7,052 nucleotides of DNA, taken from assembly GCA_027729925.1 (NCBI GenBank), contig JAQCEB010000035.1:1-7052 (forward strand), given 5' to 3'. A program made the translations under genes and the position numbers. Positions within the stretch are counted from its first letter, which is position 1; the number at the start of each line of letters is the position of its first letter. The notes under the pieces are model-generated. The model had not been told where the DNA came from. It saw nothing but the letters and a program-made list of their open reading frames with translations, and made no database searches. Of the stretch, positions 5,979 through 7,052 are shown one piece after another. The DNA comes from Actinomycetota bacterium. Its GTDB lineage: Bacteria; Actinomycetota; Acidimicrobiia; Actinomarinales; Actinomarinaceae.

Positions 5979-7021
5979 TAATATCTAGTATAAATATTTA
6001 GAGTATTATCAATAAGTTGAATTTCTTTATTTGAATATTTTTCAACGTTTAACAAGTCTATTTCTCTAGTTATTTTTAAGCCATCTCCTAACTCATTACT
6101 TGATTTAAATAAATAAAAGTTATCATAAGAATTGTTTTTTAAAAAATATTCATGTATTTTGTTACCACCTTCTATTAGAACTGAAAAATTATCAATTTCT
6201 TTAAAATAATCATTTATATTTTTAAAAGTTAAATTTCCAATATTTACAATATTTTTATAACCTTCTATAGAAAAATTTGTTAGAAAAATAAAATCTTCTT
6301 TTATAAAGTTTAAAATATTTTTATCGTTCCCCCATAAAACAAATTTAAGTGGATTTAAATTAACATCTAAATTTTCTAAAAATCGAGTATCAAGTAAAGG
6401 ATTATCAATAATAAAAGTATTTTTACCAATTAAAATTGAATTTATATTAGCTCTTAATATATGAGTAATTACAAGCGATTCTTTGTTACTTATATATCTA
6501 TTTTTTTCAGAATATATAAAGTTATCACTACTTACAGCTAGCTTGCCAATATAAGTAACTTTTTTTTTATTAATCTTTTGATTTATATAATGTGGATTTA
6601 ATAATTCATTAACTCCTTCTACTAGAATAGTTTTTACTTTATTATCATTTAATTTTTGGATACTTTTTCCGTTTGTTCTTATATCCTGATCAATTCCTCC
6701 GTAGTATATATTTTTTATTCCGTATTTAATAATTTCAGAAGCACAAGATGGTGAGGTATCACTGTGAAAACATGGTTCTAATGTCACAAATAGAATGTCA
6801 TCTGGATTAATTTCAACATTTTTTAAAGCATCAATCTCAGCATGAGGAAAACCTGGTCCTTTATGATATCCCTTAGATTTAATTTTAAAATATTTATCAG
6901 TAACTACAGCTCCAACTTTAGGATTTGGAAAAGGTTGTGAGTTAATACCTAATTTAAAAGCTTCAATCATTGAATCTGGAAAACTAAAACATTTTAATGC
7001 TTTATCCAAAGATTGCACCAC
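5978..7021 (-). CDS. ribD: Bifunctional pyrimidine deaminase / reductase
   Basis: Performs the second and third steps from GTP: zinc-dependent deamination of the diaminopyrimidine, then NADPH-dependent reduction of its ribosyl chain. The deaminase domain (about 18-150) has PNPKVGAVV (32-40), then HAE (60-62), and LEPC...C (C84 and C93). His60, Cys84 and Cys93 are the zinc ligands with the E. coli 9-residue Cys spacing, and Glu62 is the proton shuttle. The reductase domain (about 153-347) is more divergent and very AT-rich. KLAVSSDNF replaces the usual KLG.S.DG, DNPLLDTR (206-213) replaces DDP.LT.R, and EGG (284-286) is kept. It is 347 residues against about 360-370. The start is uncertain. 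GTG at 7021 is the furthest upstream possible. TTG at 7009 has AAGGTGG 8 bases before it. ATG at 6970 falls at the beginning of conserved sequence without a Shine-Dalgarno. Confidence 0.94.
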   Translation of the reverse strand: MVQSLDKALKCFSFPDSMIEAFKLGINSQPFPNPKVGAVVTDKYFKIKSKGYHKGPGFPHAEIDALKNVEINPDDILFVTLEPCFHSDTSPSCASEIIKYGIKNIYYGGIDQDIRTNGKSIQKLNDNKVKTILVEGVNELLNPHYINQKINKKKVTYIGKLAVSSDNFIYSEKNRYISNKESLVITHILRANINSILIGKNTFIIDNPLLDTRFLENLDVNLNPLKFVLWGNDKNILNFIKEDFIFLTNFSIEGYKNIVNIGNLTFKNINDYFKEIDNFSVLIEGGNKIHEYFLKNNSYDNFYLFKSSNELGDGLKITREIDLLNVEKYSNKEIQLIDNTLNIYTRY

Positions 7022-7052
7022 CTTGAACTAAAATATCAACTCCTAATTTTTT
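7002..7052 (-). CDS. rpe: C-terminal end of a probable ribulose-phosphate 3-epimerase (partial)
   Basis: An open frame enters from the right edge and reads KKLGVDILVQGGAIFG, then stops with TAA at 7004-7002. Only 16 residues are present. The GVDILVQGGAIFG ending matches the last beta strand and phosphate-binding loop of ribulose-phosphate 3-epimerase, usually written GAD.LVAGSAIFG, a TIM-barrel enzyme of the pentose phosphate pathway. An rpe next to ribD is common in actinobacteria as I recall, and Rpe acts on ribulose 5-phosphate, which is also the RibBA substrate. The serine of GSA is glycine here. Another phosphate-binding TIM barrel cannot be excluded from so short a piece. It overlaps the longest possible ribD frame by 20 bases. 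Confidence 0.6.
   Translation of the reverse strand, partial: KKLGVDILVQGGAIFG
7018..7024 (-). promoter_or_regulatory. Shine-Dalgarno-like AAGGTGG upstream of a possible ribD TTG start
   Basis: The minus strand reads AAGGTGG from 7024 to 7018, then 8 bases, then an in-frame TTG at 7009-7007 (codon 5 of the longest ribD frame). No comparable site precedes GTG 7021, where the nearest AGGAG is about 18 bases away, or ATG 6970. The site lies inside the rpe-like coding end. It favours TTG as the ribD start, but only by position. Confidence 0.4.

Noticed and set aside
1..7052. CRISPR arrays, tRNA or rRNA genes, insertion sequences and attachment sites
   Set aside because: None seen. Nearly all of the window is protein-coding, and no direct or inverted repeats beyond the small hairpins were noticed by eye.

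Overview
The window is a compact, AT-rich stretch (by eye about 30% G+C, not counted) of bacterial core genome. Every gene is on the minus strand, so the biological order runs from high to low coordinates. Protein signatures point to an actinobacterium. These include the IF3 linker, the L20 C-terminal half, PheS motif 2 and the DHBP-synthase half of RibBA, which read like actinobacterial orthologues as I remember them. Such low G+C, small overlapping genes and minimal spacers are unusual for that phylum. They fit streamlined marine lineages of the 'Candidatus Actinomarina' type. This placement is inference from remembered family sequences, not from a search.

Region 1 (7052 to 3820) is a riboflavin operon: the last 16 codons of a probable rpe, then ribD, ribE, ribBA and ribH. 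Each pair overlaps by 1 to about 20 bases. Together they encode nearly all of riboflavin synthesis. RibBA makes both precursors, from GTP and from ribulose 5-phosphate. RibD deaminates and reduces the pyrimidine, RibH makes lumazine, and RibE makes riboflavin. The dephosphorylating enzyme and the FMN/FAD synthase are not here. No FMN riboswitch is visible; transcription appears to come from upstream of rpe, outside the window.

Region 2 (3819 to 3718) is the only real non-coding gap, 102 bases. It holds a possible -10 element, a short leader with alternative hairpins, and an intrinsic-terminator-like hairpin whose U-run ends exactly at the infC ATG. An mRNA carrying the infC 5' end would have to read through this hairpin or start inside the U-run, so it looks like an attenuator.

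Region 3 (3717 to 1) is a translation operon: infC (IF3), rpmI (L35), rplT (L20), pheS and pheT (phenylalanyl-tRNA synthetase subunits). These overlap or lie 2 bases apart. pheT runs off the left edge with 551 of an expected roughly 800 codons present.

The core genes themselves are ordinary. The points worth a second look are the infC leader/attenuator, the choice between AUG and AUA as the infC start, a shortened strand in RibBA, the short RibH, and the tight rpe/ribD overlap.
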